DNA from: Ruminococcus sp.
GTDB taxonomy: Bacteria; Bacillota; Clostridia; Oscillospirales; Ruminococcaceae
Direction of reading: 5' to 3'
DNA length: 39,041 nucleotides
Assembly (NCBI GenBank): GCA_014799805.1
Contig: JAAVHJ010000030.1
Span: 1-39,041 of the forward strand
Shown here: positions 16,733 through 27,027 of the stretch, one piece after another
How positions within the stretch are numbered: the first letter of the stretch is position 1
How the letters are laid out: every line of letters starts with the position of its first letter
Translations under genes and position numbers: made by a program
Notes under the pieces: generated by a model
What the model saw: the letters and a program-made list of their open reading frames with translations, nothing else
The model's database searches: none
What the model was told of the DNA's origin: nothing

Positions 16733-17617
16733 ATGCCAGAACAAAAAATTCAAATTGGAACAATTCAATGGTTCCCAGGGCATATGACAAAAACAAAGCG
16801 AATGATTTCAGCAAATCTATCGCTTGTAGATGGTGTTGTTGCAATTTTAGATGCAAGGATTCCGTTAAGCAGTTGTAATCCAGAATTAGCAGAATTAATG
16901 CATAGTAAGCCTTACATGGTAGTTTTAAATAAAGCAGATATTGCAGATGCAAATGCAACTGCTAAATGGGTGTCCTGGTATCAGAAAAAAGGCATTCCTG
17001 CCTTAGCCATGGATTGTATCAGCGGCAAAGGCATGAAAAATTTTATTCCCGTTGTAAAAGAAAAATTATTAAAAGATTTACTGGAAAAAAGAAAAAAATC
17101 TGGTATGACTGGCAGACCAGTCAGATTAATGATTGTTGGTATTCCTAATGTTGGGAAATCTTCGTTTATAAATAAAATTTCTAAATCAAAAAGAGCCAAA
17201 GTGGAAGACCGTCCAGGTGTAACTAGAACAAAACAATGGATAAAAGCAGATGAACAAACTGAATTTCTTGATATGCCAGGTGTTCTTGCACCAAAGTTAA
17301 ATGACCAGCAAGTAGCGATTAAATTAGCTTTTACAGGAGCTGTAAAAGACCAGATTTTAGATATAGAAGCACTTGCCATGTTATTACTGGAATATTTGCA
17401 TGAAAATTATCCGAAAGCTTTACAAGAGCGTTATAAATTAGAAACGCAAGAAACACAAGGCGATAAATTATTAGAGCTTGTAGGGCGAAAACGTGGCATG
17501 TTACTTTCAGGTGGTATTGTTAATACAGAACGTGCCGCTGTTACTGTTCTTGATGATTTCAGAGGTGCTAAATTAGGAAGAATTACACTGGAATTGCCTT
17601 CTGAGGTGCAGGCATGA
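16733..17617 (+). CDS. rbgA: Ribosome biogenesis GTPase RbgA (YlqF)
   Basis: RbgA is a circularly permuted GTPase needed for late 50S subunit assembly. ATG 16733 is used because GTGAGG lies 6 bases upstream; it yields 294 residues. The N-terminal [10 protein letters not shown] signature is followed by the G4 motif NKAD, then the P-loop GIPNVGKSS, the [10 protein letters not shown]2 region and DMPG, the permuted order. Its stop overlaps the rnhB start as ATGA. The lepB-rbgA-rnhB-yraN order is typical of Firmicutes. Confidence 0.96.
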   Translation: MPEQKIQIGTIQWFPGHMTKTKRMISANLSLVDGVVAILDARIPLSSCNPELAELMHSKPYMVVLNKADIADANATAKWVSWYQKKGIPALAMDCISGKGMKNFIPVVKEKLLKDLLEKRKKSGMTGRPVRLMIVGIPNVGKSSFINKISKSKRAKVEDRPGVTRTKQWIKADEQTEFLDMPGVLAPKLNDQQVAIKLAFTGAVKDQILDIEALAMLLLEYLHENYPKALQERYKLETQETQGDKLLELVGRKRGMLLSGGIVNTERAAVTVLDDFRGAKLGRITLELPSEVQA

Positions 17618-18237
17618 GAGAAGAAACATTACAAAGACGACAGGCTATGCTTGCATTTGATAAATTATTTGTTCAGAAATATGGAAAAATTTGTGGTGTA
17701 GATGAAGCAGGCAGAGGACCTTTGGCTGGCGATGTCTATGCGGCAGCTGTGATTTTACCAGAAAATCATGATATTATCGGGCTTGATGATAGTAAAAAAT
17801 TATCTGAAAAACGCAGAGAATTATTATTTACTGAAATTCAAGAAAAAGCTATTGCATTTTGTATTGCAACAGCAAGTATTGCAGAAATTGAAATATATAA
17901 TATTTTACAGGCAAGTTTATTAGCAATGAAACGTGCCGTTGAGGGGTTACAAGTTGTTCCTGATTATGCATTGATTGACGGGAACCAGCTCCCAAAAATA
18001 AATATTTCTATGCAATGTATTATTAAGGGTGATGCAACTTCTGCATCTATTGCAGCGGCTTCTGTTTTGGCAAAGGTTGCCCGTGATAATTATATGAAAG
18101 AACAGGCTAAGCTTTATCCAGAATATTTATTTGAAAAGCATAAAGGCTATGGAACAGCACAGCATAGAAAATTATTATTAGAACATGGTGCTTGTCCGAT
18201 TCATAGAAAATCGTTTTTGAGGAACATTTTGCCATGA
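17614..18237 (+). CDS. rnhB: Ribonuclease HII
   Basis: RNase HII removes RNA from RNA-DNA hybrids and misinserted ribonucleotides. The 207-residue protein carries the catalytic [16 protein letters not shown] motif, the [13 protein letters not shown] segment, [10 protein letters not shown] and the [18 protein letters not shown] block of type-2 RNases H, and ends with HKGYGTAQH. It is translationally coupled at both ends: ATGA with rbgA, and its TGA overlapping the yraN start. Confidence 0.96.
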   Translation: MREETLQRRQAMLAFDKLFVQKYGKICGVDEAGRGPLAGDVYAAAVILPENHDIIGLDDSKKLSEKRRELLFTEIQEKAIAFCIATASIAEIEIYNILQASLLAMKRAVEGLQVVPDYALIDGNQLPKINISMQCIIKGDATSASIAAASVLAKVARDNYMKEQAKLYPEYLFEKHKGYGTAQHRKLLLEHGACPIHRKSFLRNILP

Positions 18238-18620
18238 CAGCAACAGAAATTGGAAACATGGGCGAAGATGCTGTCTGTGCGTATTTAGAAAATTTAAATT
18301 ATCAAATTATAGATAGAAATTTCAGAATTCGTGGCGGTGAAATTGATATTATTGCTGTGAAATCTGATGAATTATGTTTTGTGGAAGTCAAAACCAGAAG
18401 TTTAAACAGCTTGACAACTGGTATAGAAGCTGTAGATTATGGTAAGAAAAAGCGTATTATTAAAACAGCTCATCATTACTGCGAAAAATATCATTTTGAT
18501 GAAGATGACTGGTATTTTAGATATGACATTGCAGAAGTGACAATTATGCGTAATAAAATTATTAAAATAGATTATCTTGAGAATGCGTTTGATGAAACGA
18601 ATTTTCATGACAATAGCTAA
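18234..18620 (+). CDS. YraN family protein (UPF0102), nuclease-like
   Basis: The 128-residue protein has the restriction-endonuclease-like core of the YraN family: [20 protein letters not shown] followed by GGEIDIIA and FVEVKTRS, which match the E-x-D-x-E-x-K active-site pattern. The biological role of the family is not settled. It overlaps rnhB by four bases, the standard context. Confidence 0.9.
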   Translation: MTATEIGNMGEDAVCAYLENLNYQIIDRNFRIRGGEIDIIAVKSDELCFVEVKTRSLNSLTTGIEAVDYGKKKRIIKTAHHYCEKYHFDEDDWYFRYDIAEVTIMRNKIIKIDYLENAFDETNFHDNS

Positions 18621-18651
18621 ATTTTTTATTAATTTAGAAAGGATTGGTATT

Positions 18652-20151
18652 ATGTACTATCAGAGTACAAGAAACAGCGATTTGCAAGTAACAAGTTCTG
18701 TTGCCATTGCACAGGGTATTTCTGCTGATGGTGGTTTGTTTATTCCGTCTGAAATTCCTAAAATTTCTATGGAGGAGTTAAAAGCTCTTGCAGATATGAA
18801 CTATGCAGAACGTGCTAATGTAGTGTTCGGCAAATTTCTGACGGATTTTACACCAGAAGAAATTGCTTACTGTACGTCTCATGCATATCATGTGAAAAAT
18901 TTTGAAACAGAACAAATTGCAGAATTAACAGGTGCATTTGACAATGCCTATATTTTAGAGCTTTGGCATGGTCCTACTTGTGCATTTAAAGATATGGCTT
19001 TGCAGATTTTGCCGTATTTATTAACAACTTCGCTTAAGAAGAATGGCGAAGATAAAAAAGTTGTTATTTTAGTTGCAACTTCTGGTGACACTGGCAAAGC
19101 TGCTTTGGAAGGCTTTAAAGATGTGCCGAATACAGAAATTATGGTATTTTATCCAGACCAAGGTGTTTCTTCCATGCAGAAAAGACAAATGGCAACACAA
19201 GAAGGCTCTAATGTTACTGTTTGTGCATTGGAAGGCAATTTTGATGATTGCCAGAATGGCGTGAAGAAAATTTTTACAGATCATGCTGTCAAAGAAAAAC
19301 TTGCGAATGCTGGCAAAATGTTTTCTTCTGCGAATTCTATCAATTGGGGCAGACTTGCACCACAGGTTGTATATTATGTTTCTGCTTATGTGGAAATGGC
19401 AAAAAGAGGCGATATTAATTTTGGTGATGTAATTAATGTCGTTGTGCCAACTGGTAATTTTGGTAATATTCTTGCTGCATATTATGCAAAGAATATGGGT
19501 GTGCCAATTGGAAAATTAATCTGTGCGTCTAATATTAATAAAGTTCTGACTGATTTTATTGAAACTGGTATTTATGACAGAAATCGTGATTTTTATGCAA
19601 CTTGTTCGCCGTCTATGGATATTTTAATTTCTAGTAATTTAGAAAGATTATTATATCTTCTTACAGATGGTGATGACAAGCAAATTCGTGAATGGTTTGG
19701 TAAATTGTCTACAGAAGGTAAATATGAAGTTTCTGAATCTGTAAAAGAAAAATTAAAAAATGATTTTGTCGGCGGTTTCTGTGATGATGCTGAGACGAAA
19801 AAAACAATTCATGATTTTAAAGAAAAATATAATTATACTTGTGATACGCATACAGCTGTTGCTGTAAAAGTATATCAGGATTATATTGCACAAACAGGCG
19901 ATAAGACTAAGACTTTAATTGCATCTACAGCAAGTCCTTATAAATTCAGTGCAAGTGTTCTGGAGGCTATTGAAAATGCAGAATCTAATGCAGATGAATA
20001 TGCACAAGTTGCACATCTGGCTGAAATTTCTGGTTTGCCTGTGCCACAGTCTTTGGCAGATTTGCAAAATAAAGCTGTTAGATTTTCTGAAGTCATTCAA
20101 AAAGAAGATATGGAAAATTATGTTCTGAAAAAATTAAATATTATTGCATAA
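18652..20151 (+). CDS. thrC: Threonine synthase
   Basis: This PLP enzyme converts O-phosphohomoserine to threonine. ATG 18652 is chosen over the longer open frame because AAAGGA lies about 8 bases upstream and the protein then begins MYYQSTRNSDLQVTSSVAIA as in the clostridial family; the length is 499 residues. The PLP-binding Lys113 lies in HGPTCAFKDMALQ, and the phosphate-binding region reads TSGDTGKAALEGF. No other threonine-pathway gene lies nearby. Confidence 0.96.
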   Translation: MYYQSTRNSDLQVTSSVAIAQGISADGGLFIPSEIPKISMEELKALADMNYAERANVVFGKFLTDFTPEEIAYCTSHAYHVKNFETEQIAELTGAFDNAYILELWHGPTCAFKDMALQILPYLLTTSLKKNGEDKKVVILVATSGDTGKAALEGFKDVPNTEIMVFYPDQGVSSMQKRQMATQEGSNVTVCALEGNFDDCQNGVKKIFTDHAVKEKLANAGKMFSSANSINWGRLAPQVVYYVSAYVEMAKRGDINFGDVINVVVPTGNFGNILAAYYAKNMGVPIGKLICASNINKVLTDFIETGIYDRNRDFYATCSPSMDILISSNLERLLYLLTDGDDKQIREWFGKLSTEGKYEVSESVKEKLKNDFVGGFCDDAETKKTIHDFKEKYNYTCDTHTAVAVKVYQDYIAQTGDKTKTLIASTASPYKFSASVLEAIENAESNADEYAQVAHLAEISGLPVPQSLADLQNKAVRFSEVIQKEDMENYVLKKLNIIA

Positions 20152-20163
20152 TAAATTAAATTT

Positions 20164-20889
20164 ATGAGTTTATTTGTGATGGGGGATACCCATTTAGCAT
20201 TAGGTGTCCCTGAAAAATCTATGGAAATATTCGCTGGTTGGCAAAATTATCAATCTCGCATTGCTGAAAATTGGCAAAGAATTATTAAACCAGATGATAT
20301 GATTGTACTTGCTGGTGATATTTCCTGGGGCATGAATTTAGAACAAGCAAAACCAGATTTTGCATTTTTAAATCATTTGGCAGGAGAGAAAATTATTTTA
20401 AAAGGCAATCATGATTATTGGTGGGGGTCTATGAAAAAAATGACAGATTTTTTTCAGGAAAATAATTTTAATACACTGCATATTTTGCATAATAATTGCT
20501 ATGCCTATGAAAATTTTGCGATTTGTGGCACTCGGGGTTGGGTAAATATTCCCAATGAAGTTAGTATATTTGAAAAATCACCAGAACAGAATATGATTCA
20601 TCATCAAAAAATTCTTGCAAGAGAACAACAAAGATTGCGTGTATCTTTGCAGGAAGCTGTGCAAAAAAATCTTAAGCCGATTGTATTTTTACATTATCCC
20701 CCTGTTTACTGGGGAAATGTGAATCAATTAATGCTGGAAGTATTACATGATTTTCATGTAACAGATTGTTATTATGGTCACTTGCATGGAAGAACACATG
20801 CCAGAGCAACCAAAGGGTATGAAGATGATATTTGTTATCATTTAATTTCAGGTGATTATTTACAGTTTATTCCGGAAAAAGTGATATAA
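20164..20889 (+). CDS. Calcineurin-like metallophosphoesterase
   Basis: The 241-residue protein shows the metal-binding motifs of the family in order: FVMGDTHLALG, LAGDISWG, LKGNHDYWWG, FLHYPPVYWG and YYGHLHG. It is probably a cytoplasmic dimetal phosphoesterase; the substrate is unknown. It starts 12 bases after thrC and no clear ribosome binding site is visible, so translation may depend on thrC. A palindrome follows the stop codon. Confidence 0.88.
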   Translation: MSLFVMGDTHLALGVPEKSMEIFAGWQNYQSRIAENWQRIIKPDDMIVLAGDISWGMNLEQAKPDFAFLNHLAGEKIILKGNHDYWWGSMKKMTDFFQENNFNTLHILHNNCYAYENFAICGTRGWVNIPNEVSIFEKSPEQNMIHHQKILAREQQRLRVSLQEAVQKNLKPIVFLHYPPVYWGNVNQLMLEVLHDFHVTDCYYGHLHGRTHARATKGYEDDICYHLISGDYLQFIPEKVI

Positions 20890-20898
20890 TTTTGTGAG

Positions 20899-20922
20899 AA
20901 TTTTAGAACTCGTTCTAAAATT
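20899..20922. repeat. Perfect palindrome between the phosphoesterase gene and tig
   Basis: Eleven-base arms (20899-20909 and 20912-20922) surround only two bases (TC). No T-run follows, so it is a poor terminator; it lies just upstream of the tig promoter and could be an operator. Confidence 0.6.
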
Positions 20923-20933
20923 ATAAAAAATGA

Positions 20934-20962
20934 TAGAAAAATTTTTCCAGATATGTTATAAT
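20934..20962 (+). promoter_or_regulatory. Promoter for tig
   Basis: A consensus TATAAT (20957-20962) with an extended TGT is preceded at 17 bases by TAGAAA (20934-20939), a four-of-six -35 box. It gives a leader of about 45 bases. Confidence 0.65.
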
Positions 20963-21012
20963 GTTTTGTATATGCAGAAGATGACTGCAAAAAGTTAGTT
21001 GGAGGAATAAAA

Positions 21013-22344
21013 ATGAGTTTAAAATCAACAACAAAAACAGATGTAAATACTGTTGAAATGGTGTTTGAAGTGACAGCTGAAGAATTTGAAAAGGCTGTGG
21101 AAGCTGCTTATCAAAAGCAAAGAAAAAATATTTCCTTGCCAGGATTTCGTAAGGGAAAAGTAAGCCGTAAAATGGCAGAAGCCCGCATGGGTGAGGGTGT
21201 ATTCTATGAAGAAGCATTAAATCAGATAATTAATACAGAATTGCCACAAGCTTTGATTGGTGCGGATTTTGAACTGGTCGACACACCGCAAGTAAGTGCT
21301 GAAAAAGTCAGCAAAACAGAAGGTGCTGTGTTCAAGGCAATTTGTATTACAAAACCTGATGTTGAAATTACAGATTATAAAGGCATTCAGGCATCTAAGA
21401 CTGTAAAAGAAGTAACAGATGCTGATGTAAATTCACAGGTAGAAATGCTTCGCCAAAGAAACGCAAGATTGGTTTCTGTAGATGATAGACCTGCACAATT
21501 GGGTGATGAGGCGAATATTGATTTTGAAGGCTTTATTAATGATGAAGCTTTTGAAGGTGGTAAAGGTGAGAATTTCCCACTTCGTCTTGGCAGTGGTCAG
21601 TTTATCCCTGGTTTTGAAGACCAAATTGTTGGCAAGACAATTGGTGAAGAATTTGATGTCAATGTTACGTTCCCTGAAAATTATCAAATGGAAGAATATG
21701 CAGGAAAAGAGGCTGTTTTCAAGTGTAAATTAAATGGCATCACAGTAGAAGAATTGCCAGAAGCTGATGATGAATTTATTCAGGATTCTACAGAATTTGA
21801 AACACTTGAAGCTTTTAAAGCAGATGCCAGAAAGAATTTAGAAAATAATGCTGTTCGTGATGCAGAAATTGCTTTTGATAATGCGATTATGGACGCAATT
21901 ATTGCAAAAGTAGATGTGCCAATTCCAAATTGTATGTATGAACATAGAATTGATGAATTAGTAAGAAATTTTGAACAAGTTCTTAGTCAACAGGGACTAA
22001 ATATTGATTTATATCTTCAATATACTGGCATGGACATGAATGACTTCCGTGAAACAAATCGTGACCGTGCAATCAATGAAGTAAAATTGCGTTTGGCTTT
22101 GGAAAAGATTGCAGTTCTGGAAAATATTCAGATTTCTGATGATGAAATTAATGCAGGTTTACAGCCAATTGCAGAAGCAAATCACATGTCAGTTGATGAA
22201 GTAAAACGCCGTCTGCCAATGGGCGAATATATTACAGATATGCGTGTCACAAAAGCTTTAGAACTTGTGAAAGCAAATGCAAATACAAATACAGAAGAAG
22301 TGCAAGAAGCTCCTGCTGAGGAAGTACAAGCAACTGAAGAATAA
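21013..22344 (+). CDS. tig: Trigger factor (ribosome-associated chaperone and prolyl isomerase)
   Basis: Trigger factor binds beside the ribosomal exit tunnel and assists folding. The 443-residue protein has the N-terminal ribosome-binding domain (with ISLPGFRKGKVSRKM, the tail-binding signature), the FKBP-type isomerase domain (about 155-240, IDFEGFINDEAFEGGKGENF and IPGFEDQIVG) and the C-terminal chaperone arms. It ends in an acidic tail. TTGGAGGAA precedes the ATG. The tig-clpP-clpX order is conserved across bacteria. Confidence 0.97.
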   Translation: MSLKSTTKTDVNTVEMVFEVTAEEFEKAVEAAYQKQRKNISLPGFRKGKVSRKMAEARMGEGVFYEEALNQIINTELPQALIGADFELVDTPQVSAEKVSKTEGAVFKAICITKPDVEITDYKGIQASKTVKEVTDADVNSQVEMLRQRNARLVSVDDRPAQLGDEANIDFEGFINDEAFEGGKGENFPLRLGSGQFIPGFEDQIVGKTIGEEFDVNVTFPENYQMEEYAGKEAVFKCKLNGITVEELPEADDEFIQDSTEFETLEAFKADARKNLENNAVRDAEIAFDNAIMDAIIAKVDVPIPNCMYEHRIDELVRNFEQVLSQQGLNIDLYLQYTGMDMNDFRETNRDRAINEVKLRLALEKIAVLENIQISDDEINAGLQPIAEANHMSVDEVKRRLPMGEYITDMRVTKALELVKANANTNTEEVQEAPAEEVQATEE

Positions 22345-22362
22345 TTAATTCGCATAATCCGG

Positions 22363-22398
22363 CATGGGCGGGCATTATGTCCGCTCATGTTCTATTTT
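22363..22398 (+). terminator. Hairpin between tig and clpP, possible attenuator
   Basis: A 12-base stem (22363-22374 with 22378-22389, including two G-T pairs) closes a TTA loop, and TTCTATTTT follows. The T-run is interrupted, so partial termination between tig and clpP is more likely than a full stop. Confidence 0.55.
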
Positions 22399-22423
22399 AG
22401 AACTGTAAGAAAGGATGAATCCT

Positions 22424-23038
22424 ATGAATTTTATGAATACTTCTATGCCGTATGTTGTGGAGCAAACAAGCCGTGGAGACAGGTCTTATGATATTTTTTC
22501 CCGTTTGTTGAATGACAGAATTATTATGCTTTGTGACCAAGTGACAGATACAACAGCTAGTTTAGTCGTTGCACAGTTGTTATATCTTGAGGGTCAAGAC
22601 GTGGAAAAAGACATTTCGCTATATATTAATAGCCCTGGTGGGTCTATTACAGCAGGTATGGCAATTTATGATACAATGCAATATATCAAATGCGATGTGT
22701 CTACTATCTGCATGGGTATGGCGGCGTCTATGGGTGCATTTTTACTCACAGCTGGTGCAAAGGGCAAACGTTTTGCTTTGCCGAACAGTGAAATCATGAT
22801 TCACCAACCGTTGATTTCAGGAGGCTTATCTGGTCAATGTACAGATATTAAAATTCATTCTGACCATCTTGTAAGAACCCGTCAGAAAATGAATGAAATG
22901 CTTGCAAAGCATACAGGACAGCCGTTAGAAGTCATTGAACGTGATACAGAACGTGATAATTATATGACAGCAGAACAAGCACAAGCTTATGGTTTAATTG
23001 ATAAAGTCATTACAACAAGACCAGAAAATAAATCATAA
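22424..23038 (+). CDS. clpP: ATP-dependent Clp protease proteolytic subunit
   Basis: ClpP forms the 14-subunit chamber that degrades proteins fed by ClpX or ClpC. ATG 22424 is chosen because AAGGA lies 8 bases upstream; the ATG nine bases earlier overlaps that site. The 204-residue product has the catalytic triad Ser102 (MAASMGAF), His127 (IMIHQPL) and Asp178 (ERDTERD), with spacing equal to known ClpPs after a two-residue insertion. clpX follows. Confidence 0.97.
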   Translation: MNFMNTSMPYVVEQTSRGDRSYDIFSRLLNDRIIMLCDQVTDTTASLVVAQLLYLEGQDVEKDISLYINSPGGSITAGMAIYDTMQYIKCDVSTICMGMAASMGAFLLTAGAKGKRFALPNSEIMIHQPLISGGLSGQCTDIKIHSDHLVRTRQKMNEMLAKHTGQPLEVIERDTERDNYMTAEQAQAYGLIDKVITTRPENKS

Positions 23039-23079
23039 ACAGCAAGTAGCAGTGAAATAAAATAAATAAAAAAGAAAAG

Positions 23080-23131
23080 AGGAGGGAGCTATTACTGGAA
23101 ATAATTAATTTTTACTAGTTTTCAGTAATAG
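23080..23131 (+). promoter_or_regulatory. Shine-Dalgarno and intervening hairpin in the clpX leader
   Basis: A perfect AGGAGG (23080-23085) lies 57 bases upstream of ATG 23143, far too distant in linear sequence. Between them, 23089-23101 can pair with 23119-23131 (13 base pairs, one G-T, 17-base loop). Folding this stem brings the ribosome site close to the clpX start codon. A role in translation is inferred. Confidence 0.6.
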
Positions 23132-23142
23132 TGAATAGATTA

Positions 23143-24429
23143 ATGGGAGACATGTATTCTTATAATAAAATCTGTAATTTCTGTGGTAAGAGTGAGGCAG
23201 AAAGAATGAGTATGTTCTCATCAGGTGTTTATAATATCTGTGATGTATGTGTATGTGATTGTTATAATATGATTTTCGGTCCTGCAACACATCGTCAGTC
23301 AGCCCCCGCAGAAAATCAGAAAGAAATTCAGGAAACCAAAGCAAATACCCCTTTTCAGCTTTTAAAACCTGTGGAAATCAAACAAGTTCTTGACCAATAT
23401 GTAGTTGGTCAGGACGATGCAAAAATTGCATTGGCTGTTTCTGTTTATAATCATTATAAGCGTATTATGAGTCAGGAAACAGATTCAGATGTAGAATTGC
23501 AAAAAAGCAATGTGCTTTTGTTAGGTCCTACAGGTGTTGGAAAAACACTTTTAGCACAAACACTTGCAAAAATTCTTGCTGTGCCATTTGCAATTGCAGA
23601 TGCAACTACAATTACAGAGGCTGGTTATGTTGGTGATGATGTTGAAAATGTTTTATTGCGTTTAATTCAGGCAGCAGATTTTGATATTGAAGCAGCCGAA
23701 AGAGGAATTATTTATATTGATGAAATTGATAAAATCGCAAGAAAATCTGAAAATACTTCTTTAACAAGAGATGTTTCTGGTGAGGGCGTTCAGCAGTCTT
23801 TATTAAAAATTATTGAAGGCACAGTTGCTAACGTTCCCCCTCAAGGTGGCAGAAAACATCCGCAACAGGAATGTTTGCAGATTAATACAAAAAATATTTT
23901 ATTTATCTGTGGTGGTGCTTTTGATGGTTTAGAACATATTATTATGAAACGTACACAACCATCAGGTTTGGGCTTTGGTGCAGAAGTCATTTCTAAAAAG
24001 CAAGCAGAAGATAATATTTTTAAAAAAGCAATTCCGCAAGATTTAGTTCGTTTCGGTATCGTACCAGAATTAGTGGGACGTTTGCCAATTATTACGGCTT
24101 TGAATCAACTCGATGAAAAAGCCCTTGTTAGTATTTTAACAGAGCCAAAAAATGCTCTTGTAAAGCAATATATCAGGCTTTTTGGCTATGATAATGCAGA
24201 ACTTCTGGTAGAACAAGAAGCTTTGGAAGAAATCGCAAAAAAAGCAATTTCTCAGAAAACTGGTGCAAGAGGACTGCGTGCTATTATGGAAAGCATTCTT
24301 ATGAAGTCTATGTTCCATTTGCCAAACCATGCAGATATTGCTAAAATTACTATCAAAAAAGAATGTGTCACAGAAAATGCATCACCTGTACTGACTGACA
24401 GGAATGGACAGACTGTGCAATTATGGTAA
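23143..24429 (+). CDS. clpX: ATP-dependent Clp protease ATP-binding subunit ClpX
   Basis: ClpX is the hexameric AAA+ unfoldase for ClpP. It has an N-terminal zinc finger (CNFCGK and CDVC), Walker [12 protein letters not shown], pore loop GYVGDDVEN (usually GYVGEDVEN), Walker [10 protein letters not shown], and sensor 2 [10 protein letters not shown]. The start is uncertain: GTG 23131, ATG 23143 and ATG 23152 are in frame and none has a normally spaced ribosome site. ATG 23143 gives 428 residues, close to the usual length. A terminator follows. Confidence 0.95.
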   Translation: MGDMYSYNKICNFCGKSEAERMSMFSSGVYNICDVCVCDCYNMIFGPATHRQSAPAENQKEIQETKANTPFQLLKPVEIKQVLDQYVVGQDDAKIALAVSVYNHYKRIMSQETDSDVELQKSNVLLLGPTGVGKTLLAQTLAKILAVPFAIADATTITEAGYVGDDVENVLLRLIQAADFDIEAAERGIIYIDEIDKIARKSENTSLTRDVSGEGVQQSLLKIIEGTVANVPPQGGRKHPQQECLQINTKNILFICGGAFDGLEHIIMKRTQPSGLGFGAEVISKKQAEDNIFKKAIPQDLVRFGIVPELVGRLPIITALNQLDEKALVSILTEPKNALVKQYIRLFGYDNAELLVEQEALEEIAKKAISQKTGARGLRAIMESILMKSMFHLPNHADIAKITIKKECVTENASPVLTDRNGQTVQLW

Positions 24430-24434
24430 ATCAG

Positions 24435-24464
24435 AAAAGCCACACCCAATACGTGTGGCTTTTT
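24435..24464 (+). terminator. Rho-independent terminator after clpX
   Basis: AAAAGCCACAC (24435-24445) pairs with GTGTGGCTTTT (24453-24463) around a 7-base loop, and the 3' arm ends in five T residues, immediately after the clpX stop. Confidence 0.9.
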
Positions 24465-24490
24465 GCACCAATGCAATCAGAAATTACCGC

Positions 24491-24519
24491 TTGCAATTCG
24501 TCTGAAAATGTAGTATAAT
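24491..24519 (+). promoter_or_regulatory. Sigma-A type promoter for lon
   Basis: TTGCAA (24491-24496) and a consensus TATAAT (24514-24519) are separated by 17 bases. Lon is therefore probably transcribed separately from the tig-clpP-clpX unit. No CIRCE-type heat-shock operator was seen. Confidence 0.78.
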
Positions 24520-24591
24520 AAATAAAAGCATTTTTCGGTTTTAAATTATATAAGATTATATAGAAAAATGCTGGAAATGTGAGGTCGAAGT

Positions 24592-27009
24592 ATGCAGGAA
24601 AAAAAGAAACTAACTGAAAAACTACCGATTGTGCCAATGCGTGGAACTGTTGCGTTTCCACATATGATTATGCATTTTGATGTTGCAAGATCCATGTCGA
24701 TACAGGCTGTGGAAGTAGCACTGAAACATAATAGAAAAATATTTTTGACGGCACAGAAAGATGTATTTGAAGAGTCGCCATCAGGAAAAGATTTGTATCA
24801 AATTGGCATTGTGGCTGAAATTAAGCAAACTCTAAAACAAGATGATACGATTAGAATTTTAATTGAAGGTTGCTATCGAGCAAAAATGAAGTCCGCAGAA
24901 AAAATTCCAGAAAGTGAAGCACTTCTGGCAGATGTACGCCGTTTACCAGAAAATAGCCGTGAAACTTATGACGAAATTGAGATGCAGGCTCTTATGCGTG
25001 CTATCAAAGGCGCTTATGACCGTTATAGTGATTTATTCCCCCGTTTACCAAAGGAAATTTTGATTTCTGTCATGTGCCAAGAAGAACCTATGAAGCTATA
25101 TGAAGAAATTGTTTTTAACACAATGTTTGATTTCAAAAATAAGCAAATTTTATTGGAAGAAAATTATTTATCCAAAAGAATGCAGTTATTATATGAAATC
25201 TTAGTAAAAGAAACACTTGTGCTGGAAACAGAAAAAGATATTCATGATAAAACACAGGAAACTATTGACCAAGGACAAAGAGAATATTTTTTGCGGGAAC
25301 AATTACGAGTGATTTCTGAACAGCTTCGGGAAGAAACGGGAGAAGAAACAGAAGATGCAGAATCTTATTCAGAACGGATACGGGCATTGGGACTGCCTGA
25401 AGAAAGTGAAAATAAACTTTTGAAAGAAGCAAGCAGACTTCGTCAAATGCCATCTTCGTCACAGGAAGCTTATGTGATTTCTAGTTATTTAGATACTTGT
25501 TTGAGCTTGCCGTGGAATGATATTTCAGAAGAAAATCTTGATTTGCAATCTGTGCAACAGGCACTGGATGCTGACCATTATGGCTTGCAAAAAGTAAAAG
25601 AGCGTATTATAGAAACGCTTGCTGTTCGTGTGCTGAATCCTGAATTAAAAGGACAGATTTTATGTCTGGTAGGCCCTCCAGGTGTTGGAAAATCTTCTAT
25701 TGGACATTCTATTGCAGAAGCTATTTCCAGAAAATTTGTCAGAGTTTCTCTAGGCGGTGTTCGTGATGAGGCAGATATCAGAGGACATAGAAAAACTTAT
25801 ATTGGTGCAATGCCTGGCAGAATAATTCATGCTATCAATCAGGCAGGTACAAGAAACCCATTAATTTTATTAGATGAACTGGACAAAATGGGCAATGATT
25901 ACAAGGGCGACCCGTCAGCAGCATTACTTGAAGTATTAGACAGTGAGCAGAATTATGCGTTCAGAGACCATTATTTAGAATTGCCGTTTGATTTAAGTCA
26001 AGTGTTATTTATCGCAACGGCTAATACATTAGATACGATTCCACAGCCTTTACTGGATAGAATGGAAGTTATCGAAATTTCCAGTTATACCCGTGAGGAA
26101 AAATTCCAGATTGCAAAAAGACATCTTGTAGAAAAACAAATTAAAGCTCATGGAATGAAATCTTTGCAATGCCGTTTTGATGATAATGTGATTTATGAAA
26201 TGATTGATGCTTATACCAAAGAAGCAGGTGTCAGAAATCTTGAACGCACTATCGGAACAGTTTGCCGAAAATGTGCAAAAGAAATCGCTCTTGGAACTGC
26301 AAAACGTGTACATGTGAAATTAAAAGATATGAAAAAATATCTAGGCATTGCAAAATTTCTTCCTGATGTAGCAAGCAAAGAAAATACTGTTGGTTTAGTA
26401 AATGGTCTTGCATGGACTTCTGTCGGCGGTGTATTAATGCCGTTGGAAGCAATTGTATTAGACGGTAAGGGAATGATTGAAATTACTGGTTCTCTTGGAA
26501 CTGTTATGCAGGAAAGTGCAAAAATTGCTGTTAGTTATGCGAGAACTGTTGCCAGAGAATATAATATTTCTTCTGATTTTTATCAGAAAAAAGATTTGCA
26601 TATTCATGCTCCAGAGGGCGCTGTTCCAAAAGACGGACCATCTGCTGGTGTCACAATGACAACGGCTTTGATTTCTGCATTGTCTGGCATTCCTGTTCGT
26701 GCTGATGTCGCTATGACGGGGGAAATTACGCTACATGGAAAAGTAATGCCTATCGGTGGATTACGTGAAAAATCAATGGCTGCCTATAAAGCAGGTATTA
26801 AAATTGTTATTATTCCAGAGGGTAATCAAGCCGATTTAGAAGAAATTGATGCTGTTGTGAAAAATGCTATTACATTTATGCCTGTTCATGATTTATCAGA
26901 AGTACTTGAAATTGCTTTAGAAAAGCCAGTTAATAAAAAATCAAAAACCAGTAATTCTAAAACTAAGAAAAAGAAAACTGCAATCACCACACAGGTGATT
27001 CATGCATGA
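24592..27009 (+). CDS. lon: ATP-dependent protease Lon
   Basis: Lon is a hexameric AAA+ protease for damaged and regulatory proteins. The 805-residue protein has the N-terminal substrate domain ([19 protein letters not shown]), Walker [16 protein letters not shown], Walker [11 protein letters not shown], and the C-terminal protease domain with the catalytic Ser in [12 protein letters not shown] and Lys in [14 protein letters not shown] Lys-rich tail ([16 protein letters not shown]) extends beyond the protease domain. GAGGTC precedes the ATG, and engB follows 18 bases downstream. Confidence 0.97.
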   Translation: MQEKKKLTEKLPIVPMRGTVAFPHMIMHFDVARSMSIQAVEVALKHNRKIFLTAQKDVFEESPSGKDLYQIGIVAEIKQTLKQDDTIRILIEGCYRAKMKSAEKIPESEALLADVRRLPENSRETYDEIEMQALMRAIKGAYDRYSDLFPRLPKEILISVMCQEEPMKLYEEIVFNTMFDFKNKQILLEENYLSKRMQLLYEILVKETLVLETEKDIHDKTQETIDQGQREYFLREQLRVISEQLREETGEETEDAESYSERIRALGLPEESENKLLKEASRLRQMPSSSQEAYVISSYLDTCLSLPWNDISEENLDLQSVQQALDADHYGLQKVKERIIETLAVRVLNPELKGQILCLVGPPGVGKSSIGHSIAEAISRKFVRVSLGGVRDEADIRGHRKTYIGAMPGRIIHAINQAGTRNPLILLDELDKMGNDYKGDPSAALLEVLDSEQNYAFRDHYLELPFDLSQVLFIATANTLDTIPQPLLDRMEVIEISSYTREEKFQIAKRHLVEKQIKAHGMKSLQCRFDDNVIYEMIDAYTKEAGVRNLERTIGTVCRKCAKEIALGTAKRVHVKLKDMKKYLGIAKFLPDVASKENTVGLVNGLAWTSVGGVLMPLEAIVLDGKGMIEITGSLGTVMQESAKIAVSYARTVAREYNISSDFYQKKDLHIHAPEGAVPKDGPSAGVTMTTALISALSGIPVRADVAMTGEITLHGKVMPIGGLREKSMAAYKAGIKIVIIPEGNQADLEEIDAVVKNAITFMPVHDLSEVLEIALEKPVNKKSKTSNSKTKKKKTAITTQVIHA

Positions 27010-27027
27010 TATATAAACGGAGGAATT

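Noticed and set aside
20906-20915. LexA/SOS-like box GAACTCGTTC before tig
   Set aside because: The Firmicute LexA site needs four bases between GAAC and GTTC; only two are present here.
23095-23118. Short upstream frame starting at CTG 23095 after the clpX ribosome site
   Set aside because: CTG starts are rare and the frame ends after seven codons at TAG 23116; a leader peptide cannot be supported from sequence alone.
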